NCBI GenBank assembly: GCA_022225965.2 | Contig: JAKJXP020000035.1 | Coordinates: 67,024 to 131,023 of the forward strand | From: Diatrype stigma | Taxonomy: Eukaryota > Ascomycota > Sordariomycetes > Xylariales > Diatrypaceae | Reading direction: 5' to 3' | DNA: 64,000 bases | Part shown: positions 32,582-44,543 of the stretch, piece by piece | How positions within the stretch are numbered: the stretch's first letter is position 1 | How the letters are laid out: each line of letters begins with the position of its first letter | Made by a program: the position numbers and the translations under genes | Notes under the pieces: model-generated | Told to the model about the DNA's origin: nothing | Seen by the model: only the letters and a program-made list of their open reading frames with translations | Database searches by the model: none

Positions 32582-34257
32582 ATGCAGCTCTCCTACCTCT
32601 GGGCCGCCCCAGACGTCAACCCGATCAACCGAAAAGCTCGTTCGGTGCCGGTAATCAACCCAATAAATGTATACGGCCGGGTGTTCTTCTTCTCGTGGTT
32701 GGGGTTCATGGTCGCCTTCTGGGCTTGGTATACATTTCCACCACTTGTAAGTTGAGCCGGTGCTTGGTTCTGCATATGACCTGCTGTGGCAAAAACTTAC
32801 ACCTAGCTATAGTTAACTCACACGATCAAAGCCAACCTCAACCTCTCCTCAGCCGAAGTAGCTAACTCGAACATCGTCTCTCTTGTTGCAACGTATGTGC
32901 CAGTCACTATCTGGAAACGCATGTGGCAGGCAGCTTACAAGTTCATAGGTTGTTCATCAGATTGATTGCCGGCCCAGCCTGCGATTTCTTCGGCCCACGA
33001 AACGTGTTTGCCGGCACACTTCTCATAGGCTCCATCCCTCTCGGCCTTGCCCCCCTAGTGAAAAGCGCGTCAGGCTTGTATGTGAGCCGGTTCTTCATCG
33101 GAATACTCGGCGGTGCGTTCGTCCCGTGCCAAGTCTGGACCACCGGATTCTTCGACAAGAACATCGTTGGCACTGCCAATGCCCTGACGGGCGGTTGGGG
33201 GAACGCCGGCGGAGGCATCACTTATTTTATCATGCCTGCGGTCTTCGACTCCTTCGTCGCCCGTGGGTACACCGCGGGTGTGGCGTGGCGCTTGACCTTT
33301 ATCGTCCCCCTGATCGTCATCTTGGCTACCGCGGCCGCTTTGCTGCTGCTGTGCCCTGACACACCTACGGGCAAATGGTCTGAGCGGCATCTCCACGCCG
33401 AGGAGAACCTCAAGAATCACGGCGTCGCCAGTGAAACTAGCGTTGTCGACATCCCCGGCAGAAGTCCCGATAAGGGTAGTTCTGACGGCGGGCGCGCCAT
33501 CGAAGAGGACAACGACAACAAGCCGAGAACGGATGCCACGGATGCTCCACACCACTGGGACCACGAAGCGGCACTGTCCCGGGCCGAGATGCTCTCGACG
33601 GCCAAGGGCGAGATCGTGGCGAAGCCGACGTGGGGGGTCGCGGCGCGGGCGATGGGGTCGCCGCAGTCCTTGTTCCAGATCGTGACGTACTTCTGCTCGT
33701 TCGGGGGCGAGCTGGCCATCAACGCGGTGCTGAGCGCGTACTACAGCGCAAACTTCCCCTCGTTGGGCCAGACTCTGGCGGCCAACTGGGCCGCCATGTT
33801 CGGCTTCCTCAACTTCATCACCCGCCCGGCCGGCGGCGCCGTCTCCGACGCGCTCTACAAGGTGACGGGGCACAACCTCTGGGCTAAGAAGGCGTGGATC
33901 GTGGCCTGCGGCTGCCTGACGGGCATGATGCTGATCATCATCGGCACGACCGACCCGCACCACCTGCCGACCATGATCGGCCTCGTCGCCCTCATGGCGG
34001 TCTTCCTCGAGGCCGGCAACGGCGCCAACTTCGCGCTGATTCCCCACGTGCACCCGCACGCCAACGGCGTCGTCGCGGGCGCCACCGGCGCCGGGGGCAA
34101 CCTCGGCGGCGTCGTCTTCGCCATCGTGTTCCGCTTCATGGACGCCGGCACGGGGTACGCCCACGCCTTCTGGATCATCGGCATCATCATGATTGCTCTC
34201 AACCTCTGCCTGTGCTGGGTCCCGCCCCTGCCGAAGGGCCAGATCGGCGGCCACTAA
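32582..34257 (+). CDS. nrtA: High-affinity nitrate/nitrite transporter, NRT2/CrnA (NNP, MFS) family
   Basis: Exons 32582-32746, 32813-32892 and 32949-34257 encode 517 residues. The protein starts [20 protein letters not shown] and reaches TM1 at [20 protein letters not shown]. Both nitrate signatures are present: [12 protein letters not shown] in TM5 and [20 protein letters not shown], then [12 protein letters not shown], in TM11. The MFS loop motif is [14 protein letters not shown] ~90-residue hydrophilic loop between TM6 and TM7 ([14 protein letters not shown] ... [15 protein letters not shown]) is diagnostic of the fungal branch. The protein imports nitrate across the plasma membrane with protons. 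No nitrate or nitrite reductase lies next to it in this window, unlike the clustered arrangement in Aspergillus. Intron phases (0 and 2) restore [10 protein letters not shown] and [10 protein letters not shown]. The 3' half is far richer in G/C third positions than the 5' half. Confidence 0.94.
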
Positions 34258-36644
34258 CTAGACCGACTAGTGAGGAGTGAGGTGGCGCAAGAAGATGAAT
34301 GTCTTCTTTGGTTTTCTATTTTACACCTTTCTCTCAACAGGGTGGGCAGGTGGATGGATGGGCGGACGGACGGGCAAGCGAGCGAGCGAGCTAGTGAACA
34401 TGTGGTGTAGGTGTAACTATGTAGGTGGGTGAGCAAAGCCGGGGTCTGTGGCTTCAGTTTGTGTACAGAGAGCGACTGAAGTATTAATGTTTTTTATGTA
34501 TTTCAACGTGCGGCAGGCATGGTGTTTACGGAGCAACATCTCCTACGGATTTCAGCTATACTTGTAAATGGGTAAAACAGTTGGATTCACATGATGTCTG
34601 GCAGCGCCTCTGGACAATATTGGGGGTGGGCGGAGGGCCTTTGCTAGGCGGAGATCCGATGCGTAGCTTTTGTCCTTCTTTGCGAAGTTATACGTGCTGG
34701 ATATTCTTCCTGCTAGTTCAGGGGAATCGTTCATAGTAAAGCTTACTTATCAGGTGTCGAACTAATTGGCATGTCTATCCATTGTGTCTAGGTATAATGC
34801 TCAACTCGTTGCCTTTCATCGACTATAGATCGCTACGCTACGCCTTCGGCTTTCTCATTCCATTTATCTTATAGATTCGTCAGAAGGGGGGGAAAACCTT
34901 CGACTGCTGGTAATAACAGCGCACTATACAGGGAATGTCATGGATCTGGAAATATACAGCTGTCTGGGCTGTGTTGCGTAGCTTCGCTTCCTGTTAAAGG
35001 GGACTCTGAATGCTCGGTAGTATGTAGTTAGTCGTTGTCTGCTTCTAGGTATGACCCCAAAAGTGCGTAACGTAATGGTTTGGCGTAATCTCTCTGATAC
35101 TATCTACGGATGATATCACACGATAGGTAAAACTAGCTGTAGTAGACTATCGTTAGTTACATACTTATCGTGATCGAAATTAGGTTGTTTTAGGTCGCCG
35201 TTTGCTTGGTTCGTGCGCTGATTACATCGGGCGGAACCGCGTACGAAGAAGTAACTGTATGTATGGCTGTATGTATGGCTTCACAGGGGGGCGGGCAGGC
35301 AGAGTCCGAAGAAGACGATACTAGGTAGGTACTAGTTACGGACCTCAGTGGCCCAAGCGTGACATATGTATGGCTCTTATCGGACTCTGCCTGGCGGGTC
35401 GCGATCGGATCGGTTACCGCACTACCGGGACACGAACCACTGACCAAGTGGGATATTTATATTTGGAAGTTATGTAGTTATCGTTGTATCTACCAAGTAA
35501 TCAAGCAGCATGAAATGCAGTCTATCAGGTTTGCACGGATCTAGACATCTCCTCGGTTCGAAGGGCTGCTGGCAGGCCGTAGAGTACATAAAATGCGATC
35601 CTTTTACAGCCTTTCGTCAAGTAAGTGAGTTTTGCCAGCTGGTAACTATGTATTGTACAGTCGAGATCCCGTCTCTGTAGGATTCAAGATGGAAGATCGA
35701 TAGATCTCTACCTAATACTAGACCGACGCCTATCACTCCCCCCTCCGGAAAGGAACAGCGGTGGGCAAGTGACTTCAACACTATTGATCAGGTAGTCTAG
35801 CAGTCTAGCAACCTGTCACTTTTATGATGAGCGAGCGAGCGAACCTTTTTCGACCAACCAGAAAACGCATGTTCGAATGCAACCAACGCATGCATGATCT
35901 CACACGATCGACATAGATGATAGGTAGATACTGTAGATGAACCGCAACCCACGAACAATAACCACTACCCACGAAACGTAGTAATGCGGCTCAGCTGTGA
36001 GACCCGAACCGAGATCTGTCTCAATCGACATGCTTCTCAACGGCAGGCAACCTTAAGCATAGCATAGGTTGCATAGCATAACATAGCACAGCATAACATA
36101 ACATAACGGCTTCAATCTCTGTTCTCAGGCATGTATGCTATTCGACACCCGAGTCACAACTCTGATTATACCTTATATTGGCCGATCGCCAGCGAGCTGT
36201 CGACTCGCGACGGCTTAGTCAATCTCTCAACACAGCACAGCAGCGCAAAGCAAAGCAAAGCAAAGGCATTTCGAAGTCATCTTCTTTAGATATTTCCTTT
36301 TGTTTCTCAAGTCATACACAAATTCATTCAACCCCTCCAAACTATATCAGCCTATCAAACAAGCACACACATAAGATTATTACCGTTACAACCGACCATG
36401 CCTCCGACTGAGGAACGCCTTTTTTCCCGTGTCCATTTGTCCCGTGAAGATCCATCCGCAGCAAAGCAATCCAAAACGCTAGATCACTTGTTTGTGTAAC
36501 TCATGACAATAAAGCGTAGGCGTTCTTTCGACCGCCTCTGTTTTGTTTCATTTCCCCGATTGGACAGCGATTTATAAAGGTTGGCCAGCCCGGGAAAAAT
36601 CATCAGAATCGGAAAGCGCGACATTGAATTTAGGCGGCACTGAT
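34258..36644. other. Convergent intergenic region, nitrate transporter / wall protein
   Basis: About 2.4 kb with a degenerate CATAGCATAACATA repeat (36055-36110) and a GCAAA repeat near 36245. No gene was recognised. Confidence 0.5.
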
Positions 36645-37541
36645 CTAGAGAGCAAAGACGGCGGCGGCGACACCGGCCAGAGCGGCCAGCGAGCCGATGG
36701 CGTTGCGGCCAGCACCGGAAACGGGGACGACGGAGATCGAAGCCGAAGGGGCCTGGGTAGCGCTGGCCGTGGTAGCAGGGGGAGCCGACGTGACATAGGT
36801 CATCAGGCTGCTGCTGCTGGCGACGACGGGGGGTGCGGCGGGAGTAGAGGGAACGGCGCTAGACTCTGCCGTAGTCACTGCCGGAGGAGCTGTGGTCACT
36901 GGGGGAGGAGCCACGGTCGTTGGGTAGGCGGGCGCCGTCGTGTTCACGGAAGGAGTGGGAGCCACGGTAGGGTACACGGAGCTGCTAGTATCGCAGTCGG
37001 TGCTCCAAGCACCGGTGGGATACCCCGATCCAGAGACACCGATGACACCGGTAGGGTAGCTTCCAGCATCGCTGCCCTTGTCGCCACCCTTGTCGCCGCC
37101 TTCCTCGGTGCAACCACTGTTGTCAATGTGGAAGGGGAACGAGTACTGGAAGAGGGACTCGTCGCTCTGAGAAGCGATCTTGAGGCCGTAGGTAGACGCG
37201 GTACCCAGGCTGCAATCAACGTCCCAGCTGAACTTGTCGGAGGTGACAGGAATGTCGGCTTTAACTCATGTTAGCATCGGCACGTGGCGATAGGGGGAAG
37301 AGGAGCGTCTCTCACAAGCAATCTGAGCACCGAGCTGGAGGGTCTCGGGGCTCTCGCCGCCCAGGAGGCTGATAACGACGGGGCCGGAGTACTTGCCAGC
37401 ATCCCACTGGATGCTGTAGGTGCTGCCAGCAGTGATCTTCTCGTCCTTGGCGGGGGAAGACATAACGGCAAAGCCCTCAACTTGAGCCATGGCCGAGGCG
37501 GCGAAGGCCAGGGCAGAGGCGGCAACAGCAACAGAGCGCAT
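36645..37541 (-). CDS. Ser/Thr-rich GPI-anchored cell-wall protein (Kre9/Knh1-type N-terminal domain)
   Basis: Exons 37541-37316 and 37258-36645 encode 279 residues. A signal peptide MRSVAVAASALAFAASAMAQ is cleaved around Ala-Gln. It leads into an Ig-like Kre9/Knh1-family domain with the core features ITAGSTYSIQWDAGKYSGPV and ISLLGGESPETLQLGAQIAS. The domain ends FSWDVDCSLGTASTYGLKIA. A short Gly/Lys/Asp linker (GGDKGGDKGSDAGS) and ~120 residues of Thr/Pro/Ser/Val, expected to be O-glycosylated, follow. The C-terminus is a GPI-attachment signal: a small-residue omega region before the hydrophobic tail NAIGSLAALAGVAAAVFAL. The mature protein should sit at the plasma membrane or wall; family members are linked to beta-1,6-glucan assembly and to surface or adhesion roles. 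Intron phase 1 restores QIASDIPVTSDKF. Family level is sure; a specific orthologue name is not. Confidence 0.85.
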
Positions 37542-38170
37542 CTTGACGGTTTGGTTTTTTGTTGTTGTTGTTGGAATTAGGTTATATTACCAAAAAATCG
37601 AAGGTATGTGTGTAAGTGACGGTGGTAGTTATCTTCGAAGGAGGGAACGAATGGTATTATAAGTAAGAGAATGAATGTGATATGCCTGGAAGGCTAGCGA
37701 TGGCAGGCTGTGGGGTGAAAGGAACGAACGAGTCTATAGACTCAATGATGCCAAAGTATTACTGGGTGACGGAGGTAAGCGTTTCTGTGTGTAGAAAGAA
37801 GGGAAGAAGATCAGAATTCGACGATGGTCTGGACAATTTAGGTGTTGAGTCGCATGGCGAGAAAAGTGGCACAGGCACCAGACGAGCAGAACCTGGAAAA
37901 GGGCCCCGAGCCCCCCCTGACATTAGGGGACTTTAGGTGGTGTAGGGCGTCTGGGTGACCAGAGGCTATGCACCTTAATTAGTAGGCAGCCTATGGAAAT
38001 CGTTCTTTCTTGCCTATCATGGAGAATTCCAAGATTCAGCCCACTTATTACTCCATGCGCTGAATGCTGAATTCCTACTAGGCACTGCCTTATGCTTGCT
38101 ATGCATCGGCAAGTCGTGTTACAAGTAGGGTTTTTGATCGCGAGACGTATGGTTCCTGGCAGTCAGTTAG

Positions 38171-38208
38171 GGCACTGGGGCGCTGGGGGGCACTGGGGGG
38201 CACTGGGC
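38171..38208 (+). other. Putative G-quadruplex motif, five G-tracts with uniform 4-nt loops
   Basis: G-runs at 38171-38173, 38178-38181, 38186-38191, 38196-38201 and 38206-38208 are separated by CACT, CGCT, CACT and CACT. This fits the canonical G3+N1-7 pattern with one spare tract. Confidence 0.8.
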
Positions 38209-38347
38209 ATCCTGGCTGGCATCCAGCGGCATCCTGGACATCCAGTGACATCCTGGAATGGGAAAGGATCCCTGCACGACCGCCTTTATTAGGTACATAG
38301 TCCCGTGCGACAGGGATCCTATTCAGGTTTGCAGCACGCGGCGGACC

Positions 38348-38379
38348 CAGGCACACAGGCACACAGGCACACAGGCACA
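38348..38379. repeat. CAGGCACA tandem repeat (4 units)
   Basis: Four perfect 8-bp copies in the gene-poor block. Confidence 0.92.
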
Positions 38380-41300
38380 CACCAAGCTGCCAGGCGTGCC
38401 AGGCTGCCAGGGCCGTTGCCAGGAACCCGAGGGCATGCCTATGTACATTGTAGCTGTGGTGCTGCTGGCACGCCTGGTGAGGGCCTGCGAGGCCGTGAAG
38501 TCGATGCGGTTTGCACCAACACGGGACGCTACGTTACGTAACATTCGGATCATACCTCTAGTACTACATAGCTTTGCCTCAAACCGACCAAGATCACCAT
38601 GATCGTCCTGATCATCGGTACCTGAGTTCGTGATGGCAGGTGGTGGATATTACTAAGTATACCTTTACGGCAGGCTGAGCTGTCAACGGGACAGAGACGC
38701 AAACGAAACATCGGATTCCTTCGTATGATGGTTAGATGAGTTATAGTTCATGATTTAAGAAGAAGAAAAGGGGGGGTAAGCGAGCGCGCATAGCGGGACA
38801 GATGTGACCAGGCGCTCTTCTTTTGCTTAGCCCCAGTCCGATCTGGGAATAGTCGATGGTGAGTCAGTGCAGAGTTGGGCGTTTGTTCTGGACTCTGGAG
38901 CTTCTTCGGAAGACGGAAGATGATGACAGCGTCTAGACAGTTCGCTCGACCAGCATCGCGAACGTGAACTTTGCGCTTCGCGCTCTGAGCGGGCGTTAAC
39001 GCTATGCTATGTACATAAATAAAATATGTAGCCGAGAGAGAGCCCAGCAGACCCAGCAGACCCAGCAAGCCCAGAGTTTCTGGCTGATCTTTAAGGCCAG
39101 GGGGTTAGCCGTCGCCTTCAGCCTTAAGCTCAGCCAATGAGCTGCAGCCATGCATTGTACCTACCTCGCTAGCGCCACGGACGAGTGCCCATTTTGGTAC
39201 GACCTATCGTGCCTTGTATGTACTCTGTAATTCAGCGCGGTAATTCAAGGGTCGCGCACTCTGCCACTATGGCACACTACCTAGGTATGGCGCGCACTAT
39301 GGCGCCCTAGGCATGTACCTGTGTGGCAGGTGTCGGTAGGTGCGAACCTAATGTACCTGTGCGACCCGTCGTCCCTGCCCGCTGGCAGGAGGCAGGAGGC
39401 AGGAGGCAGCCTGGAAGAAAGTAAATTGCTTGGTTCTCGCTGGCTCTACGGCTGCAGTAGCGAAAACTCTACGTATATTACAGTTCAGCTATAATTGCTC
39501 AAGATGAGATGGGATAATCTAAAAACTTAGTTACTCCAAGGTGTCGGGTGTCGGCTGTCGGGCGTCTACTTGAGTCGTACTACATACGTACATACATACA
39601 TACATACATACAACACATAAACTTTTCTTCTTTTCTCGTGCTGTATTCACAGGAGACATAGGAATGCAAACCAACTCGCGAATGTCTCGTCCATGGGATG
39701 CTTGACCACCTGTAGGCTGTAAGTCGAAGGTTGAGGGGGTTTCACGGCCCTGCCATCTCATCTCGTCTCGTCTGCAGCCACAATGCAGCTCGAACCAATC
39801 GGCGGAATTGGGCGTTGGAGAACTCTCCTGATCGGGCTTTTTGCTGGTTGATCCTTCTGTATACGGTTTACACGGTCATTGCAGCCCTTCGTACCATTGC
39901 ATCCAATGCATTAGACTTGGAGCAACAAAGCTGGGCGGCATCTCCAAGGGGGCGTCGGTCTTGCTTACTCACTTTACACACGAGTCTAATGAAGAACTAT
40001 ACAATAAGGACAGAAACCGTTGTTTGGCTATAGCCCGGGCTGTCGACGGCATCGACCTGCACAGTTCCGTTAGCGCAGCCATCGTGCCTCAAAAGGGGGT
40101 TCGCAGGTTTGCTAATTTTACCCGAGCAGCGACGTGAGGTCACACGTGAGGTCACCAGAACGCCATCGACTCGGGTTGGGTTTTTCTTACCAGATCTACT
40201 TGTGGCATCGTAAAGAAGTGGCATTCATATCGTATTGCGTTTGGTAAGTGGCAGTGAAACCCTATACCAACCAGGCCTGCAAACCCGTGAATAACCCCAT
40301 CTCGTTCCACCCCGCGATTCTCGGGTAGGTGTCCCGCGTACTACCTAGATACTGAGTAGCCTAGAGCCAGCGTATACCATAGTAGTCTCGCCTCTAGCTC
40401 AAAGTGTTGTCAGTAGTATATCGCATATGCCACAGACGGAGGCGTTTTTCTCGGTTGTATGACCAATTACGGGATGTTGCCACTCGCAGTGCATGCTGGA
40501 GTCGGGCCGCTAAAGGTATCGGGCTCGATTCAGCCCTGTGAATAGGCTCATGAATCCGTCTCTGCTTAGTTAGTGCTCACCCGCGTGGCTGTGTATATAC
40601 TCTGTAGGCCACGATGATTCGATAGAGTTGGCTTGGATGCAGCTAAGAATCTTAACATCGTGACATATGCATGCCATACCTACATAATACCTTTTACCCA
40701 ACCCAAGAGCGTCATCCCGAAGGGTCTTCTTGGTTCTTGCCGAGGGCAACAGCTTCGTGACTCGGCAGCAGGAAGCCCTCCCTGTAGACACACTTCCTTC
40801 CAATGCTTGCTCACGTCAGCATCCATAAACCATAAAGTTAAACAATATAAAAGTCTATTCCTCATGCACGTTGGCAGCCCAACAACGTCCGATATGAGTG
40901 ACTCCATGTGCAGCTATCGTTACTAGTGGAATCGGGATGCCAATGAGCGTCAAGATGTGAACTCGGTACGCTGCTTCTCGGTTGATTATCCTGCATGACA
41001 TGACACAGAGATGTCACTTGACCATCTTACCTGCTGTGTAGGCTTGTACTTAGGTTGTGTGAGGTTATACAATCGGCAAGCATGGGGAAGCAATAAACTC
41101 GTGCCAAGCACCACAAACTTACTTCCACGTGCTTTCGTATAACTCTATTTTACGATCTCATTATATAATCACTACCTCCCTAGGCTGGACGGCTAATATG
41201 TCCCGCTACCAAGTTAAGATTTGATATAGTTACTTGAACTTTCTTGACCGTGTTCGAAGAAGGCTCTGCTCTACGCCTTGCTCCTCACACATGCCCCCTA

Positions 41301-41752
41301 AAGTATATTTTCGAAGCTAGACAGGCAGACAGGTAGGGTGGCTTCGCCCCGGTTTCCTATAGACAAGCACGGGATTCAGAATCCCCCGGTGGTGACGTCT
41401 TGCTGTGTAGAAGCCTTCATAATGACCTCACTTATGAACCCAATGTTCTTTACGTTCAGCCCCGCAGGTTCCAATATCCCATTATACTTACTGGGCAGTG
41501 TTAAGCAATGTTTAGCCTCAGGAACCTCCTTTCTCTTGGGGAGAAACGCCCAGCAGCGTGGCTCTGGTTCTCACCGCTGTAGCCCTCCCACCAGACCCCC
41601 ATAGTTTCAATACGAATGGGCTACTGCTTCTACTAGCGCATGGCAGGATCCATCGCTGTCACGTATCTGAGTAGAGCCTCATACCAGAAGTGGGTGTTCC
41701 CATGTGCCGCTCAACAGTAACCCCTCGGGCCACGGCAGGTAGATGCCCACTG

Positions 41753-41780
41753 CCTGCCTGCCTACCTGCCTACCTGCCTG
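41753..41780. repeat. CCTG/CCTA tetranucleotide array
   Basis: Seven tetranucleotides, five CCTG and two CCTA. It belongs to the CCTG class found at other intergenic sites. Confidence 0.9.
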
Positions 41781-44543
41781 CATGACCAGCATCGTCGGTC
41801 GCTTGGTCGGGTGCCTGCACGAGTCACTATTGAGAGTCACTATGTTTCAAGATATGCCGGCATGGACAACACATCCTACAACCTAAAGAATCCGAGTCTT
41901 TAGGTTCTCGAATTCTGTCAGGACATGGATCCGGTGATGCGCTTGTGAAGCCCGTTCGTTTTTGCCACTGGGCTCCGGCCCTTCTGTCAACCTGGGATCC
42001 CTTTCTCTTGGCCATGGCTTCTCTCGCGCCGCGCGCGCCCTCTTACGGCTTCTAGCTTGGACTGGGCGTTGTATTTGGAGGGAGAGGGGAGAGAGACAGA
42101 GGAAGAAGGAAACAAATAAAAGGGAAGGGGGTTTTGCTCACGGGCATTATGCGTGCTCTCGAGGCGCCTGCCACCTTATTGGACTTCCGCAGCCTAGTTT
42201 CGACAGGATGAAGACGCCCTCTAGCTGTCTTATCTTTAGACATAGCTGCCATGTCAGAAGTATGGTCTCGGCGGCCAACGGCACGAGCCCTTAGCCACCC
42301 CCGGTCCGCGCCAACCTCGACAAGCCCGGCTTTTCTCAGCGTTTCCTTTGAAACATTGCTGGCTCGAGGCCATATGAAGGCATCCTCTCCCGTAAAACTG
42401 AGTGGACGGAGCCCCGTGGTGGGTAGAACGACGGCATCGAGCTCCCGTCGCTCAGCAACCCCATAGCAGTGCTCTTGCCCAAGGATTTATTGTGCTCATC
42501 CAGCCTGTCGCGTTTGTATCCTTAAGACGAAGGTGGGCGGTGTTGTTCCCAACCAGGCCAAGGGGCAAACGCAGGAAAGGGGGAGGGTATGGTCAATCCT
42601 CATAACGATGTAGGAGAACGATTGCACAGGGAAGCAAGCTACACCGAAGTTATATAGTGTTGAACGTGAGGCTGCTTTAGCAAACGGAATCTTCCAATAT
42701 GTGTTAAGTCGTAATCAACAAAAGGTTGATTATGGAATGGTTGTGGATGATTGTGCATCGCTCTGATGTCGCTTGCTGCCCTGTTACGGTATATGATTTC
42801 AAGTAACAAAAGAAGGAGGTGTCTTCACTGGAACCACTTATATATTGGGCAGCATCCAGTCGAGTGCGGGCGGCTGATGCTCGCCGTCGTTCAGCCCTCG
42901 GACAGCGCAGCAGACTCGGCGAGAAGGTCAGCAGGGCGTCCCTGTCGTTCGGAAGATAGCAGCCGGCGCGAACCGGTCCGGGGACCGCCCATCGGGACGA
43001 GGTCCGGGTAGGTATTCGGGGTGGTAGGTGTTGTAGGTGATGACCTAATTTGCGTTGCTGCCATCCTCGCCCCCACCACTCCCGCCATTGCCGTCGCCCA
43101 GGAGCCAGATATAGTGCTTCTAGAAGCAGCTGGCTTCGGACGTGAAACGTTGTCGCTGTCAGCGGGCCCGTCGATGCGGACCGGAGCCTAGTTATCGGCG
43201 GTGGTGATGGTAGCAGTGGTTATCATCATGGAATCCAACCTAACTGTCACCCCCTTTATCTAGACTGGCTAGTGAGCACGTAGTTCCCAAGGAAAAGCAA
43301 CGCAGCAAGAGCGTGATAGAGCAGGGCCACCTAGGTGGGAGAAACCCCACGAGAATGCAGGAGCTTCTTTCCCCCGTGCGTATCCACGCAGTAAGTGGGA
43401 AAGACCTGGGGCAGTGCAGCGCAGTCACTGATACATCCCAACAACGCCTATTTATCCACAAAAACCCGGCGAAGTCGTTGCTCAACGAGAGCGGTGTCGC
43501 GGGCTCTTGATTTAGACGTAGGGCTACCGAGTAAAGAACAACCATGCCGAGAATTGTATCCGGGTCTGACGTTACGAGTCTCATCTGCCAGCATCCAGTT
43601 ATACCTGTATGAGTTAGGTGCTGAGAGTGGCGGTTCCTGCAAGGCAAAGTATACTGAGGATAACCTGCTGTTCTAAGTACCAGGCAAGTAGCTGTAACCC
43701 CGGCGTTCACCTTGCCTTGGGCAGCAGGAACTGGAATCATCCATTGCCAACTAGGCTTTTGCTATATCCAGCTGCCCCTTTGAAGTGCAACGCGCAGTTG
43801 TATTCTTGGGTCTACCGAACATGGGGTGTTCTCACCCAGAAATCAACTCTTGGGATATCGGGCCTCGAATACCAACGAGGTTTTCCCTGCCCCTTTTCAG
43901 CGTTCAGTCTTCCTTAATTTTTCGAGATTAGCAAGCATCAGCGTATCGTTATATAGAGTTCGCTGCGAAGGGGATGATGGGACAAATACTGGAGTTTCTA
44001 TCCATAGACGCGAGCATAAGAGAAGATCTCTGTGTAAAGCTGTTACGGGTCGGTGGTACTGCGGCAGCCATCAAGCACTGCACGTAGGCTTCGTTAAAAG
44101 TCACCAACAAAAAATACGAAACGAAGAAACAAAACAAAACGTTCAAGTGTAGAACTGGATCACGTATGCGTAAGTATGCGTATTAAACAGAAGTAGTCCA
44201 TTTTATCACTCGCCTGTCCTTCCAAGACAAGACGAAACCTTCTCCTAGCCACAGAAAAACACCATTTTTTTCATGAAAAGTCGCCTAGAACAAATTTAGC
44301 GACCGTTGAGCCAATACGCCGCCAAGTACCATGAACCTTTCCCCCCTTCCAGAACGATGGGCTAAAAAGTCAGCCGTGTCGGAGAACGAATGCTGTAAAC
44401 AGTGATCGAAATCGCCGCGTGAAGGTGGTAAACGTGGAATAATCGCCTGGGGGATGTGAGGGCCGGTCATATCGTCGTGAGTCATTAGATGCGGTGTTTC
44501 TCACTCTCTGTTGCAGTTGCCATGGTTAGTTTGGTAGTTCGAG

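Larger units (their letters stand above)
37542..44543. other. Seven-kilobase gene-poor block
   Basis: No gene in this stretch can be supported by homology or a plausible exon chain. It holds a G-quadruplex motif (38171-38208), a CAGGCACA tandem repeat (38348-38379), a TACCTAGGTA palindrome (39278-39287), a CATA run (about 39589-39612) and CCTG/CCTA repeats (41753-41780). GC-rich ORF-like islands lie around 41960-42600 and 42850-43200. One frame there reads ICVAAILAPTTPAIAVAQ, secretion-signal-like but without a clear start. It could hide an orphan gene, a decayed gene or non-coding RNAs. Confidence 0.45.

Noticed and set aside
33070..34254. 394-codon minus-strand open frame opposite the nitrate transporter
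   Set aside because: Same GC3 shadow effect; no hydrophobic pattern or motif of its own.
38348..38379. CRISPR-like short direct repeats
   Set aside because: The copies are head-to-tail without unique spacers, so this is a minisatellite in a eukaryotic genome.
43240..43740. 166-codon minus-strand open frame in the gene-poor block
   Set aside because: No recognisable motif, its Cys/Trp/Arg-scattered composition looks non-coding, and overlapping plus-strand frames are equally open.
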